DNA from: JAIYDQ01 sp031411055
GTDB taxonomy: Bacteria > Planctomycetota > Planctomycetia > Pirellulales > Pirellulaceae
NCBI GenBank assembly: GCA_031411055.1
Contig: JANOAI010000489.1
Location: forward strand, 1-53,895
Reading direction: 5' to 3'
Length of the DNA stretch: 53,895 bases
The translations under genes and the position numbers were made by a program. Positions within the stretch are counted from its first letter, which is position 1, and every line of letters begins with the position of its first letter. Below, piece after piece: positions 8,793 to 17,013 of this stretch. Under the pieces are notes generated by a model that searched no databases, was not told the DNA's origin, and was given only the letters and a program-made list of their open reading frames with translations.

Positions 8793-9036
8793 TTATCGGT
8801 CAATCCGTCCGTGCCATGGCAGTTAATTTTTTTCATTTTCCTGCACGAGATGAAGTGGTTAAGTTAGTGAGAATTGATCGTTTTCGGAAGGGGAGCGGCC
8901 GAGGTTCTTCCTAGCAAAACTCCCGGAATAGACGGTGCCAGAACAAGAGCAACAACAGAACGAAGCGAATCGACTCGCTACGCAAACCATCGAATCGTAT
9001 GGCTACCTGCGTCGAACCGAGGAGCACAGTCCGATT

Positions 9037-9294
9037 TCAAATCTTTTCTTGAATTAGCTTCGCTACGAGCTCAGGCTTGTCTTCGGCTCGCAAATGAGCA
9101 ATTCGATCTGGCGGCGTTCCCATTTTCTGAAGGTGTCCAGCTAGCTGATCCCAGACCTTTTCACGCTTTTTTCCTTCTGCCAAATAGAGCTCCGTCACCA
9201 GCTCCTGGACGCGCTGGATTGCAATCGATTCTCGATTGTCGTAATAACTTTTGATGATTTTCTGTTGATGGCGAGAAAAATTTTCCATTGGCAT
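9037..9294 (-). CDS. Small conserved hypothetical protein
   Basis: 85 residues, predicted soluble and helical, highly charged, with no signal peptide, Cys residues or metal motif. The N-terminal half (FSRHQQKIIKSYYDNREAI-like) and the segment ELYLAEGKKREKVWDQL look well conserved rather than random. I recall similar small proteins from other planctomycetes but no function for them. An in-frame ATG two codons later (MENFSRHQ) is an equally good start. It sits alone between cysD and the polysaccharide transferase. It could be a small regulator or a ribosome-associated factor; neither is supported by a motif. Confidence 0.75.
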   Translation of the reverse strand: MPMENFSRHQQKIIKSYYDNRESIAIQRVQELVTELYLAEGKKREKVWDQLAGHLQKMGTPPDRIAHLRAEDKPELVAKLIQEKI

Positions 9295-9548
9295 GTTTGC
9301 AAACGAAGCCTCGGGTTAGGTGAAAACGGAACGACGCTAGGAATACGTATTTGGGCTGAGCACACGACCAACCGGACGGCCTAATCCTATTCTATGTCCC
9401 CGTGGGTCCGTTGACACACCGCCGCACCAACTGGCTGTCGGGTTTCAAAAGGCCCTTTTGGTAAAAAAACGATCGCCTTTTTGGTAGGCAAAGACCACAA
9501 AAGCGTGCATAAAAGGACTTTCTTCCGGGAAAATGACGACTATGATAG

Positions 9549-9659
9549 AGCGATCTTCGGCAATCGGTTCGCGCCGAGTTCAATGGCAAATCGCTAATTC
9601 CAGGAGCCCCCGAAAAACTTTGCTCTTTCGGGGGGCATTCTCAGGAAATGCTTTTTTTT
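9549..9659 (+). ncRNA. Candidate structured small RNA or 5' leader ending in a terminator
   Basis: AGCGAT (9549-9554) pairs with ATCGCT (9590-9595), enclosing TCGGC (9557-9561) paired with GCCGA (9573-9577). Ten bases later comes a GC-rich stem, GCCCCCGAAA with TTTCGGGGGC (9606-9636), then a short GCATT/AATGC stem and eight T residues. No plus-strand protein gene precedes it, so the terminator must end either a small RNA or a leader transcript of the downstream transferase gene. I cannot match it to a named riboswitch class. Confidence 0.35.
9606..9659 (+). terminator. Strong intrinsic terminator or attenuator
   Basis: A perfect 10-bp GC-rich stem (arms GCCCCCGAAA and TTTCGGGGGC) is followed after a small second stem by TTTTTTTT (9652-9659). 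It reads in the plus direction only. It lies 131 bases before the start of the sugar transferase and has no coding sequence before it. Confidence 0.6.
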
Positions 9660-9790
9660 GCTTGCTAACTCGGTTATCCTAGGCAAGTCGATTCGACCGA
9701 AAAGTTTGGAGCGGCGCAAGCTTATCGATTGGCTCAATCGTCGAGCTACAACTTGATTTCCCCCTTGTTTTGTCGATTACGATTTGCTTC

Positions 9791-10966
9791 ATGACATCCT
9801 CTGGCAGTATTTTGACCGGACCTAAGCTTTCCAAAGTCGATCTTGGCCTTGGTTTGCTAACTCCAGGTCAACTCGACCTTGCAATCGCCAAAGAGCGGAT
9901 GCGTGCAGACCGTCATCGGGTCACTTTTTCGATCATTGTTCTCCGTGTTGACGCGAAGTCCTCAATGGTGCGACGGACTCTCATTGCGCAACTGGCGTCA
10001 ATCCTACAATCACGCCTTCGCATTACAGATGAGCGTGGGCAGCGAGAAAACGGGGATATTGGCATTTTACTCCCTCATACGCATGGGGTTGGTGCAAGAG
10101 TTGTACTCAAGTCATTGGTCGATCTTGCGGAACAAGAAGCGATCCGTTTTGCATCACATCAAATTTACGTCTACCCGTATACTCCAACGGATGACGACGA
10201 AGAATCTACGATCGACAATAGTGACACTGCGATTGATGAGATACTTTCACCAGACTCTTATCGATCCATCGTGGGAAGCTCGTCACGCGAAACGGCGTTT
10301 ACGAGGTCCAGTTACCTGGACAGCAAACACGGAAAGGATGGCGATGCCAGCCAATTAATCGCGCCAGCCTATCCGACATGGAAGCGCATGTCCGACATTC
10401 TTCTTGCTTCAATTGGACTCCTGTGCGCCTTGCCTATTTTAGGCATGGCAGCGATTGCAATCCGTCTCACTTCCAATGGCCCTATCTTCTTCACCCAGTG
10501 GCGGACGGGTCAATTCAGCCGCCCGTTTAAGATTCTCAAGCTTCGCACAATGGTTGTGGATGCCGAAGAACTCAAAGCCAAGCTTCAAAAGATGAACGAA
10601 CGGGACGGGCCAGCTTTTAAAATGAAGTATGACCCTCGAGTAACTCCTGTTGGGAAATTCCTTCGCGCAACCGGACTTGATGAACTTCCGCAGTTGTGGA
10701 ACGTTCTCAAGGGCGACATGGCAATCGTTGGTCCTCGTCCACTGCCGTGCGATGAAGATGCAAATTGCGAACCTTGGCATCGTCGACGCTTGGATACAAG
10801 ACCCGGGATCACTTGTTTTTGGCAAATCATGAAAAGTCGTGTTGAAGGTTTCGACGACTGGATGAGGCTCGATCTTCAATATCTCGCCAAGCGAAGCTTC
10901 ACCCAAGATGTGCGGCTGATGGTGAAAACCGTTCTGGCAGTTATTCTTGGACGGGTCGGGCACTAG
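9791..10966 (+). CDS. Polyprenyl-phosphate sugar-1-phosphate transferase with degenerate GGDEF-like N-terminus
   Basis: 391 residues from the ATG at 9791; an in-frame TTG at 9770 is a weaker choice. The C-terminal half (from about residue 200) is a bacterial sugar transferase of the WbaP/WcaJ kind that starts a polysaccharide repeat unit by placing sugar-1-phosphate on undecaprenyl phosphate. It has KRMSDILLASIGL with a membrane hairpin, GPIFFTQWRTG, FKILKLRTM, LDELPQLWNVLKGDM and VGPRPLP. The first 130 residues look like a GGDEF fold (REN-GD-IGILLPHTHGVG where GGDEFAVLLP is expected) without the catalytic residues. This may be an allosteric or nucleotide-sensing domain. It probably begins the polysaccharide made by the locus at 41414-49614, which has no transferase of its own in view. 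Confidence 0.88.
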   Translation: MTSSGSILTGPKLSKVDLGLGLLTPGQLDLAIAKERMRADRHRVTFSIIVLRVDAKSSMVRRTLIAQLASILQSRLRITDERGQRENGDIGILLPHTHGVGARVVLKSLVDLAEQEAIRFASHQIYVYPYTPTDDDEESTIDNSDTAIDEILSPDSYRSIVGSSSRETAFTRSSYLDSKHGKDGDASQLIAPAYPTWKRMSDILLASIGLLCALPILGMAAIAIRLTSNGPIFFTQWRTGQFSRPFKILKLRTMVVDAEELKAKLQKMNERDGPAFKMKYDPRVTPVGKFLRATGLDELPQLWNVLKGDMAIVGPRPLPCDEDANCEPWHRRRLDTRPGITCFWQIMKSRVEGFDDWMRLDLQYLAKRSFTQDVRLMVKTVLAVILGRVGH

Positions 10967-11031
10967 ACCCCGTCATGATTCTTGCTTCCGACACGCGATT
11001 GATTTCCGTGTCTCGTCTGGAATGCAACGCC

Positions 11032-11154
11032 AGGCTCTGTTTCTAAACTAACGCGAAGCGCAAGCAAGCGGTCGGTGGTTAACGACCAAACCCAAGAACC
11101 GCTTGCTTGCGCATCGCGTTAAAAATGTGGCACCCAAGTTTAGAAACAGAGCCT
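11032..11154. repeat. 123-bp nested palindromic element
   Basis: The outer arms AGGCTCTGTTTCTAAACT (11032-11049) and AGTTTAGAAACAGAGCCT (11137-11154) are perfect 18-bp inverted repeats. The inner arms 11050-11072 and 11098-11120 match at 22 of 23 positions. A 16-base unpaired segment (11121-11136) breaks symmetry on the right. It lies between the convergent transferase and rph genes. It may serve both as a terminator, or be a small mobile palindromic element. I see no flanking direct repeat. Confidence 0.8.
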
Positions 11155-11173
11155 ATTGTCGCCGCGATCGTCT

Positions 11174-11878
11174 CTAAAACGGCCAACACTCGCCGAGGGC
11201 GGTTTTCTGAATATTTCTGAGCTCGGTTATCCCCATTTTGCCAAGGGTGAGCATCGCGGCTAATTGTTGATCGTCAAACGTCGCTTCCTCGCCAGTACCT
11301 TGGAGCTCGATGAAACGCCCAGCACCGGTCATGACAATGTTCATGTCGACATCAGCGGCCGAGTCTTTCTCATAGTCAAGATCCATGACCGGTTGATTAT
11401 CAACAATACCGACACTCAACGCAGCAACACTGTCGCTTAACGGATAGAGAGATCGCTCCACCGAACCAAATTCGGAATGCAAAGCGTCGATGAGAGCAAT
11501 AAAGCCGCCGGTAATACTGGCCGTCCGTGTGCCGCCATCGGCTTGAAGAACGTCGCAATCGATCGTGAGTGAACGTTCGCCTAGTAGCTGAAGGTTGGCC
11601 GTTGCGCGAAGCGATCGCCCAATCAATCGCTGTATTTCTGTCGTTCGTCCGTCGACTTTCCCAGCTCGCTCGCGCCCTTTACGAGGACGCGTACTATGCG
11701 GCAGCATGTTGTACTCAGCCGTAATCCAACCCCGACCCTTTCCGACCATCCAATCAGGAACTTTGTTCTCGAGCGAAGCGGTGCATAACACGATCGTATT
11801 GCCACATTGATACAGCACACTCCCTGCCGACTGATTGGTAAAGTGCCGTTGTATTTTGACGGGTCGTAGTTCAGACAT
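11174..11878 (-). CDS. rph: Ribonuclease PH
   Basis: 234 residues, near the usual 238-240. It is a phosphate-dependent 3'-to-5' exoribonuclease that trims tRNA precursors and forms a hexameric ring. Seen are LRPVKIQRHFTNQSAGSVL at the N-terminus, ENKVPDWMVGKGRGWITAEY, the Arg-rich loop STRPRKGRERAGKVDGRTTEIQRLIGRSLR (given here as its key residues around 64-92), DCDVLQADGGTRTASITG and DLDYEKDSAADVDMN with the metal-binding acidic residues. It is transcribed alone or after the OmpA-type gene, 157 bases away. Confidence 0.95.
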   Translation of the reverse strand: MSELRPVKIQRHFTNQSAGSVLYQCGNTIVLCTASLENKVPDWMVGKGRGWITAEYNMLPHSTRPRKGRERAGKVDGRTTEIQRLIGRSLRATANLQLLGERSLTIDCDVLQADGGTRTASITGGFIALIDALHSEFGSVERSLYPLSDSVAALSVGIVDNQPVMDLDYEKDSAADVDMNIVMTGAGRFIELQGTGEEATFDDQQLAAMLTLGKMGITELRNIQKTALGECWPF

Positions 11879-12035
11879 GATGTGCTTTCAAAAGTTCAGA
11901 AGTAAAGACAGGAACGGCACCGGCGAAAAATTTTCCTTGCTATGCCACTCCGAAAGCCGATCGGTAAAGGCATTCGAACTGGCAAGAAAAACGCCGCGAT
12001 CACTTCAACCGGAAGCAGCGTCAATTCGTTTCACA

Positions 12036-12974
12036 TCAGAAAGTATCTGGGTAAATCACGATTTCGATGCGACGATTCTGAGATCGTCCGGTCGGGGTCT
12101 GATTATCCGCAATTGCATGGTTCGTGCCATGAGCCAGAGAAAAAAGTTGGGCGGAAGGAATCTGATTGCGGCGTTGCAAATGCTCGACGACGGCTGTCGA
12201 CTGAGCCGATGCGAGTTGTTGAGCAGTCGAATAACTACCTCCATAGAATGGCCCAGCATCGGTATGACCTTCAATGGCGACCCTTTGCCGAGCAAACTCT
12301 TTGCGAAGGACATCGGCAGTACGATCGAGGATTTCGGATGCACTGGCAGTGAGTGTCGCGGTGTTTGGTTGGAATATCTGATCGGCAGGAATTCGCATAC
12401 GAATCATGTCCGCTTCCTGAAAGACGGGAAAACCAAGCTGAGATAAGCTTTCGGTTCGACCTCGCAAACTGCTGTTCGCCGTGAGACGGGCTCCACCGCG
12501 AAGTTGCGTCGATTCCTGCAACCCGCGGTATTGGTCCGACAGCCCTTGCAACTGGTTCGTTGTTTGGGCGTTCGCCATTTTCGTATTCTGAAGCTGTTGA
12601 GCCGCATCCTGCAATTGGCGACGAAGCAAAGCTCGCTCGTCGGCCGCAAGCTGGGCTTGCTGCTGCGTCTGAGCCAATTGCGTTTGTAGTTGGCGATTGT
12701 TTTCGTCGAGCATTTGAAGACGGCGACTTAAATCGGTTTCTCTCGCCGAGGTCTGCTGGTCAAAAGAGGGGCTAACAGAGCTTGACGTTGTCCCACCAAA
12801 CCAGCCAGGCATCAAGGATCCCGATCCTGAGGGAACGGATGGAACAATTGCGGCGGGCTGGGTCGCGAGATAAGGGTTCGATCGATTGCAGCCAGCGGCA
12901 ACCAGCAACACAACGCAAATCGTAAACGACCAACGTGAAAATGAGGGCTTATTGAGAAGAGCTTGCTCGAACAC
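12036..12974 (-). CDS. OmpA-family peptidoglycan-binding lipoprotein
   Basis: 312 residues. The N-terminus has a signal peptide ending in a lipobox (LLVAAGC, Cys about 29), so it is exported and likely lipid-anchored. A Gln-rich coiled coil follows (about 90-165; LSRRLQMLDENNRQLQTQL and QLQGLSDQYRGLQ). The C-terminal OmpA domain (about 190-310) has PADQIFQPNTATLT, IEGHTDAGPFYGG and GRSQNRRIEIVI, with the Asp and Arg that hold diaminopimelate. It probably tethers an envelope layer to peptidoglycan. No partner genes are adjacent. Confidence 0.9.
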   Translation of the reverse strand: MFEQALLNKPSFSRWSFTICVVLLVAAGCNRSNPYLATQPAAIVPSVPSGSGSLMPGWFGGTTSSSVSPSFDQQTSARETDLSRRLQMLDENNRQLQTQLAQTQQQAQLAADERALLRRQLQDAAQQLQNTKMANAQTTNQLQGLSDQYRGLQESTQLRGGARLTANSSLRGRTESLSQLGFPVFQEADMIRMRIPADQIFQPNTATLTASASEILDRTADVLRKEFARQRVAIEGHTDAGPFYGGSYSTAQQLASAQSTAVVEHLQRRNQIPSAQLFSLAHGTNHAIADNQTPTGRSQNRRIEIVIYPDTF

Positions 12975-13337
12975 TCGAATTCCAACTACGCGAGGTTGAT
13001 CACGCCTGAACGATTACTTGATTAAACCCGATTCCCATTGCAAATCATCTACAGTTCGCGGGTCCCCGCACTTCCGAACGAAGTGGAACGACACGGAAAG
13101 GTCAATTCTTGCACGCGTGCCTGAAAATGCACTCGCTGGGTCATAGCAAAGATCCGCGGTAAGCAGCAAGGGCAGCAACTCGGCTAGCAAAATTCTGCAT
13201 CCAAGATTGGCAATGTAAACGCCGTGTCAAAACTCGATGAATTATTCCGTATTTTGGTAAAGCACTCCGCTTTGGGGTTGCGGTTGGACGTCGATTCCCC
13301 GACTCTCTCACTAAGTCTAGGAAAGCCGGAAGTTCTG
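12975..13337. other. Divergent intergenic region
   Basis: About 360 bases between the OmpA-type gene and the desaturase, depending on the desaturase start. It should hold both promoters. I see no strong hairpin or clear box. A GTG at 13224 opens the desaturase frame further upstream, but the peptide it would add has no recognisable content. Confidence 0.4.
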
Positions 13338-14423
13338 ATGTTCGGATGTTTGCATTCGAGGAATTCCGTGCCAGCATTAGACGCTCTGGAATCAATTAGG
13401 ATGCGATCCGAAAAAGAGTTGTTGATAGCAACAAGACAATTTGCTTCGGAAGTTCCGTTCCACAGCTGGTGGTCGCTGATTTCAACTTTGGCCGCCTATG
13501 CCGTGACGCTCGGCGCGTGTTTCTCCGAACTTCCGCTAGCATTACGTGCGGCCTTCAGCCTCTTGAATGGTTTGATCGTGATCCGAATGTTCATCATTTA
13601 TCACGACTATCAGCATCGGGCGATCCTTGCGGATTCGCTTATTGCTGCAGCGATTATGAACGTTTACGGACTATTCGTTCTGAGTCCGCCGAGCGTTTGG
13701 AATCGTTCGCATGACCATCATCACAAGCACAACTCCAAGGACATGGCCAGCTCGATCGGGTCTTTCCCAACCTTGACCTGCGAGCAATTCTCGCAAGCCA
13801 CGTTGATGGAACGATTCATGTATCGGATGTCGCGGCACCCGCTCACCATTGCGTTTGGCTACCTAACGATCTTCATGGGCGGGATGTGCATCCGTGCTTT
13901 GTGGATCAATCCAAGACTCCACAAAGATGCTGGACTGGCCCTTGCTCTCCACGTTCTGATTGCCGCAGGCTTGCTCAGTTTGGGTCTCGACAAACTCGTC
14001 TTATGTCTGATCGTACCGCTTCTCGTTGCTTGTTCATTGGGCGCCTATCTGTTTTATGCCCAACATAACTTCCCAGGCTGCCGGCTCAATGCACGCGAAG
14101 ACTGGACTCACGCTTCCGCTGCCCTTCGTTCGTCAAGCTATCTCAAGACGAATCGCGTAATGAATTGGTTCACCGGGAACATCGGCTATCACCATATCCA
14201 TCATTTGAACGCGAAGATTCCGTTCTACCGCCTCCCCGAAGCCATGGATAATCTTGTCGAAGTTCAAAAACCTGCCTCCACGTCGCTCCGCCCGAGCGAC
14301 ATCGTGGCTTGTTTTCGAGCGAATCTCTGGAACCCACGTCTGGACCGATTTGTTAGTTATCGGGAGGCAAAGCTCGAAGTGAACGAGGTCATTGCTCTAC
14401 CCAGAATAAAAAGAGCGGGTTAG
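13338..14423 (+). CDS. Membrane fatty acid desaturase
   Basis: 361 residues from the ATG at 13338; ATG 13401 (MRSEKELL) and GTG 13224 are in-frame alternatives. It is a di-iron membrane desaturase or hydroxylase that acts on acyl chains. All three histidine boxes are present: HDYQHR, HDHHHKHN and YHHIHH. Hydrophobic segments before, between and after them fit four or more membrane helices. An AQHNFPG segment before the last box is typical of the family. Substrate and double-bond position cannot be told. It has no operon partner, but the next plus-strand unit is a proton channel operon. Confidence 0.9.
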   Translation: MFGCLHSRNSVPALDALESIRMRSEKELLIATRQFASEVPFHSWWSLISTLAAYAVTLGACFSELPLALRAAFSLLNGLIVIRMFIIYHDYQHRAILADSLIAAAIMNVYGLFVLSPPSVWNRSHDHHHKHNSKDMASSIGSFPTLTCEQFSQATLMERFMYRMSRHPLTIAFGYLTIFMGGMCIRALWINPRLHKDAGLALALHVLIAAGLLSLGLDKLVLCLIVPLLVACSLGAYLFYAQHNFPGCRLNAREDWTHASAALRSSSYLKTNRVMNWFTGNIGYHHIHHLNAKIPFYRLPEAMDNLVEVQKPASTSLRPSDIVACFRANLWNPRLDRFVSYREAKLEVNEVIALPRIKRAG

Positions 14424-14873
14424 TGTTTGCAGATGAGGAGTAAGCTCCCAGCTGCGGATTTCTCAGACAATTGGTGAAGCGTCTTAGCAATTCACCGATA
14501 TGCTTCAAGACGTTTTCGTTCATCGACGTTCTCGATTTCCCCTTTCAGTTCAACTGAAAACGGTGACGCAAATCGTCAGGCGAGTCGTTCGAACTTCTTT
14601 TGGTGCCAAAGCGATCAGCCGTCGTTCATGATTATTCGATAGCTTGAAAGCACAAGCTCGTACAACGAGAGAAATATTGACGGTACGATACGGAAGTTGG
14701 TCGGGCCGGTCGATCGCTGCAGAAGCATCCTGTCCCTTGTGAAAAATGGCAGCCTGCCGATGCGGTACGACGACCTTCGCTCGTTTCACTCTTGAGGATT
14801 TTACTTAGCACCGACGTACGGTGAATTCGAACCGCCGGATTTCAGTATCTTTATTTTTAGCCTAATCAATGGT
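14424..14873. other. 450-base intergenic region
   Basis: A gap between two plus-strand genes. A minus-strand frame at 14550-14789 codes for 79 residues without recognisable features, and I do not call it. The last 60 bases before the ExbB start are A/T-rich (TCTTTATTTTTAGCC) and may carry the promoter. I see no repeat. Confidence 0.4.
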
Positions 14874-15752
14874 ATGAAACCGCTAGCGTCCCGTCCCTCT
14901 CTTTCGTCGAGCACCTTCGGAGGTCTTGTGACAATAATCTCATCGATTGCTGCGTTGTCATCCCGATTCCGCATTCAAAATGCCACTCGCCTCCTTCTAA
15001 TGTTGGGAATTGTTCTCCTTTTTGCGGCAGTGTTCGACATCGATTTCACGATGGCTCAAGAAGCGGCGAATGCGGATGGCAAGAGTCCAAAATCCGTCAG
15101 CTTTCTAAGTTGGATTATTCATGTTTCTGGGCTCATCGGTGCATTCATTTTCATGTTATCGGTCTATTTCGGAGCGGTGGCGATCCGCAGCTTTATGCAA
15201 CTCCGCCCATTCGTCGCAGCGCCGCCCGACATCATCGCAGGCTGCGAGAAGCTTATCGAAGCAAGGAATCCTCGAGAGCTTGTCGCATTGCTTAAAGGCG
15301 ACGACAGTTATTTTTCGCAAATCCTCCTTACCGGTGTCTTGGAGCTCAAGTATGGATTCGACGAAGCTCGCGAAAAGCTCGAACGAAAGGCCGAGTCGCT
15401 TACTGGGCAGATGGAAAAGAGCATTAGCATCCTCGCCGTTCTCGGAACACTAGGACCGATGATCGGTTTGCTAGGAACACTTAAAGGAATGATTTCTAGC
15501 TTCAGTGTGATCGCCATTTCGGGCGTAGCGTTAGATGCTGCCAAAGTCGCAGAAGGGATTTCCGAGGCGTTGGTACTAACGTTCGAAGGGGTCGCCTTGT
15601 CGGTTCCCGCTATCTTTCTCTACTCGCTATTCCGCAATCGAATTTCAACGATATCGATCGACACCACGATGATAGCAGACGATCAACTTCGAGCCGTGTC
15701 GCGCCTGCTTAAAGGCAAAACGCAATCTGAGACTGAAATGCCCGGCACGTGA
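14874..15752 (+). CDS. MotA/TolQ/ExbB proton channel family protein
   Basis: 292 residues. ExbB/TolQ proteins form the pentameric proton channel that drives work across the envelope together with ExbD/TolR. The N-terminus carries an extra hydrophobic stretch ending in MAQEA that looks like a cleavable signal, then three membrane segments: WIIHVSGLIGAFIFML, ILAVLGTLGPMIGLLG and VALSVPAIFLYSLF. The family motif GTLGPMIGLLGTLKGMI is followed by EGISEALVLTFEGVALSVPA. It is the first gene of a four-gene unit, with ExbD-type proteins 39 bases downstream. Confidence 0.93.
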   Translation: MKPLASRPSLSSSTFGGLVTIISSIAALSSRFRIQNATRLLLMLGIVLLFAAVFDIDFTMAQEAANADGKSPKSVSFLSWIIHVSGLIGAFIFMLSVYFGAVAIRSFMQLRPFVAAPPDIIAGCEKLIEARNPRELVALLKGDDSYFSQILLTGVLELKYGFDEAREKLERKAESLTGQMEKSISILAVLGTLGPMIGLLGTLKGMISSFSVIAISGVALDAAKVAEGISEALVLTFEGVALSVPAIFLYSLFRNRISTISIDTTMIADDQLRAVSRLLKGKTQSETEMPGT

Positions 15753-15791
15753 ACGAACTTGGCAAACATATCCCTGGAGAGATAGACTAAA

Positions 15792-16247
15792 ATGTCAGGT
15801 TCCGTTGCTTCGAACGAACGTTGCGAACCCAACTTGGTACCAATCCTCGATATGGTTTTTCAACTTATCACCTTCTTCATGTTGGTGATTAATTTTAAGG
15901 CCACCGAAGTTGACCTCGACCTCAATTTGCCGGTCGTTGGTTCGGCGCAACCGGTCGAAGAAGATCCACAGCATCGAGAGTTTCTCGTGCTCAATGTTCG
16001 AGCGAACGGTGAGTTGGCAGTTCGAGGTCAGGTTCACGTCAACCCAGACCTTTTCATCCAACTCGAAGCAAAGTCGGTAGCGTCGCAGCATGGGACTGAG
16101 CTTGGCGGTCCCTTACCGGTGACAGTAGTGATTCGCGCTGACCGTACCGTGCAAGTAAAATCGCTCATGAAAGTCGTTGATTCATGTCGGTCCAATGGTT
16201 TCGATAAGTTCGATTTTGTGATCATTCGTGCAACTGGGAAGTCATAA
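15792..16247 (+). CDS. ExbD/TolR family protein (first copy)
   Basis: 151 residues. A short cytoplasmic N-terminus leads into one membrane helix, LVPILDMVFQLITFFMLV, which contains the conserved Asp that carries the proton. The periplasmic part ends PVTVVIRADRTVQVKSLMKVVDSC, the common ExbD fold. It should form the dimer inside the ExbB pentamer. A second, clearly different ExbD gene starts 10 bases later, so the channel may use a heterodimer. Confidence 0.92.
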   Translation: MSGSVASNERCEPNLVPILDMVFQLITFFMLVINFKATEVDLDLNLPVVGSAQPVEEDPQHREFLVLNVRANGELAVRGQVHVNPDLFIQLEAKSVASQHGTELGGPLPVTVVIRADRTVQVKSLMKVVDSCRSNGFDKFDFVIIRATGKS

Positions 16248-16257
16248 AGTTATCTCT

Positions 16258-16779
16258 ATGCCACGATCAAGAAGAAGTAGACGGCGACGAAAAATTCGAG
16301 GGGACGAAAATGTCGAGCTGAACATGACGGCCATGCTTGACATGGCATTTCAGCTTTTGGCGTTCTTTGTTTTGACCTTTAAGCCATCGGAGATTGAAGC
16401 CCAAGTTTCGATGCGTATGCCCAAAGAAAAGGTGGTGACGCAAGGCTCTTCCGTGAACGTTGATCTCAAAGAGGAGGAGGCTTCGGAAAGCTTTGATTTC
16501 CCACTGGATGTCAAGGTAGTCGCCGATCCGAATGGCGGGATTGATCGGGTTGAAGTTGGTGCCAACGTCTTTTCAGACCCGTCCAAGGAAGGCTTCTTTC
16601 GGTCGGTAGCAACAATGATCTCCAGTATTGTTGGGATGCCGGGTTGCGATGGAGTTCGTATTACCGTCTCAGAGTCGCTCAAATACGAGAACTTAATGAA
16701 AGTTGTCGATATCTGTGCTCAACAACCACTACCTTCGGGCGATGGAATGAAGAAGATATCGATCTCGACAATCAAGTAG
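16258..16779 (+). CDS. ExbD/TolR family protein (second copy)
   Basis: 173 residues from the ATG at 16258; a GTG at 16228 would overlap the previous gene and adds nothing family-like. The N-terminus is very basic (MPRSRRSRRRRKIRG), followed by the membrane helix MTAMLDMAFQLLAFFVLTF with the conserved Asp. The periplasmic domain is longer than in the first copy and has an acidic linker (KEEEASESF). The end, YENLMKVVDICAQQ, is the usual ExbD C-terminal region. Two unequal ExbD copies behind one ExbB are common in planctomycetes. Confidence 0.92.
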   Translation: MPRSRRSRRRRKIRGDENVELNMTAMLDMAFQLLAFFVLTFKPSEIEAQVSMRMPKEKVVTQGSSVNVDLKEEEASESFDFPLDVKVVADPNGGIDRVEVGANVFSDPSKEGFFRSVATMISSIVGMPGCDGVRITVSESLKYENLMKVVDICAQQPLPSGDGMKKISISTIK

Positions 16780-17013
16780 ATCGCCAAAATGATCGTCTGT
16801 CAGCCGCTTTTGCAGCTTGATGTCATATTACTCTTGTTACGATCTTTTCTTCGATGAAGAAAGAACAAAGTAGCAAGCACATTACGTATGCCGTAGCCGA
16901 AAGCGGAAAAATCTTTTTTATCAATTCGTCGAGCAGACGGCACGCGGATCGTGCCCGTTACACTTTTTTAAAAACTTACTTAGTCGATTCAAGGCTCGTT
17001 GCGGGAAATTTGA

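Larger units (their letters stand above)
9295..9790. other. Long intergenic region upstream of the sugar transferase
   Basis: Nearly 500 bases between divergent genes. The first half holds no recognisable gene. It contains two close copies of CCTTTTGGTA-like sequence (9463-9489). The second half contains a nested stem structure and a strong terminator-like hairpin with eight T residues (9549-9659), listed separately. The rest, 9660-9790, is probably the promoter and leader of the transferase. Confidence 0.5.

Noticed and set aside
9476..9489. 14-base sequence CCTTTTTGGTAGGC also found at 33533-33546 before the kinase start
   Set aside because: A 14-base match is expected by chance a few times in a 54-kb window, and the flanks differ.
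9392..9589. Minus-strand 65-codon frame in the leader region
   Set aside because: No family features, and it overlaps the structured element.
14550..14789. Minus-strand 79-codon frame between desaturase and ExbB
   Set aside because: No motif, no partner gene, composition not convincing; may be a remnant but cannot be supported.
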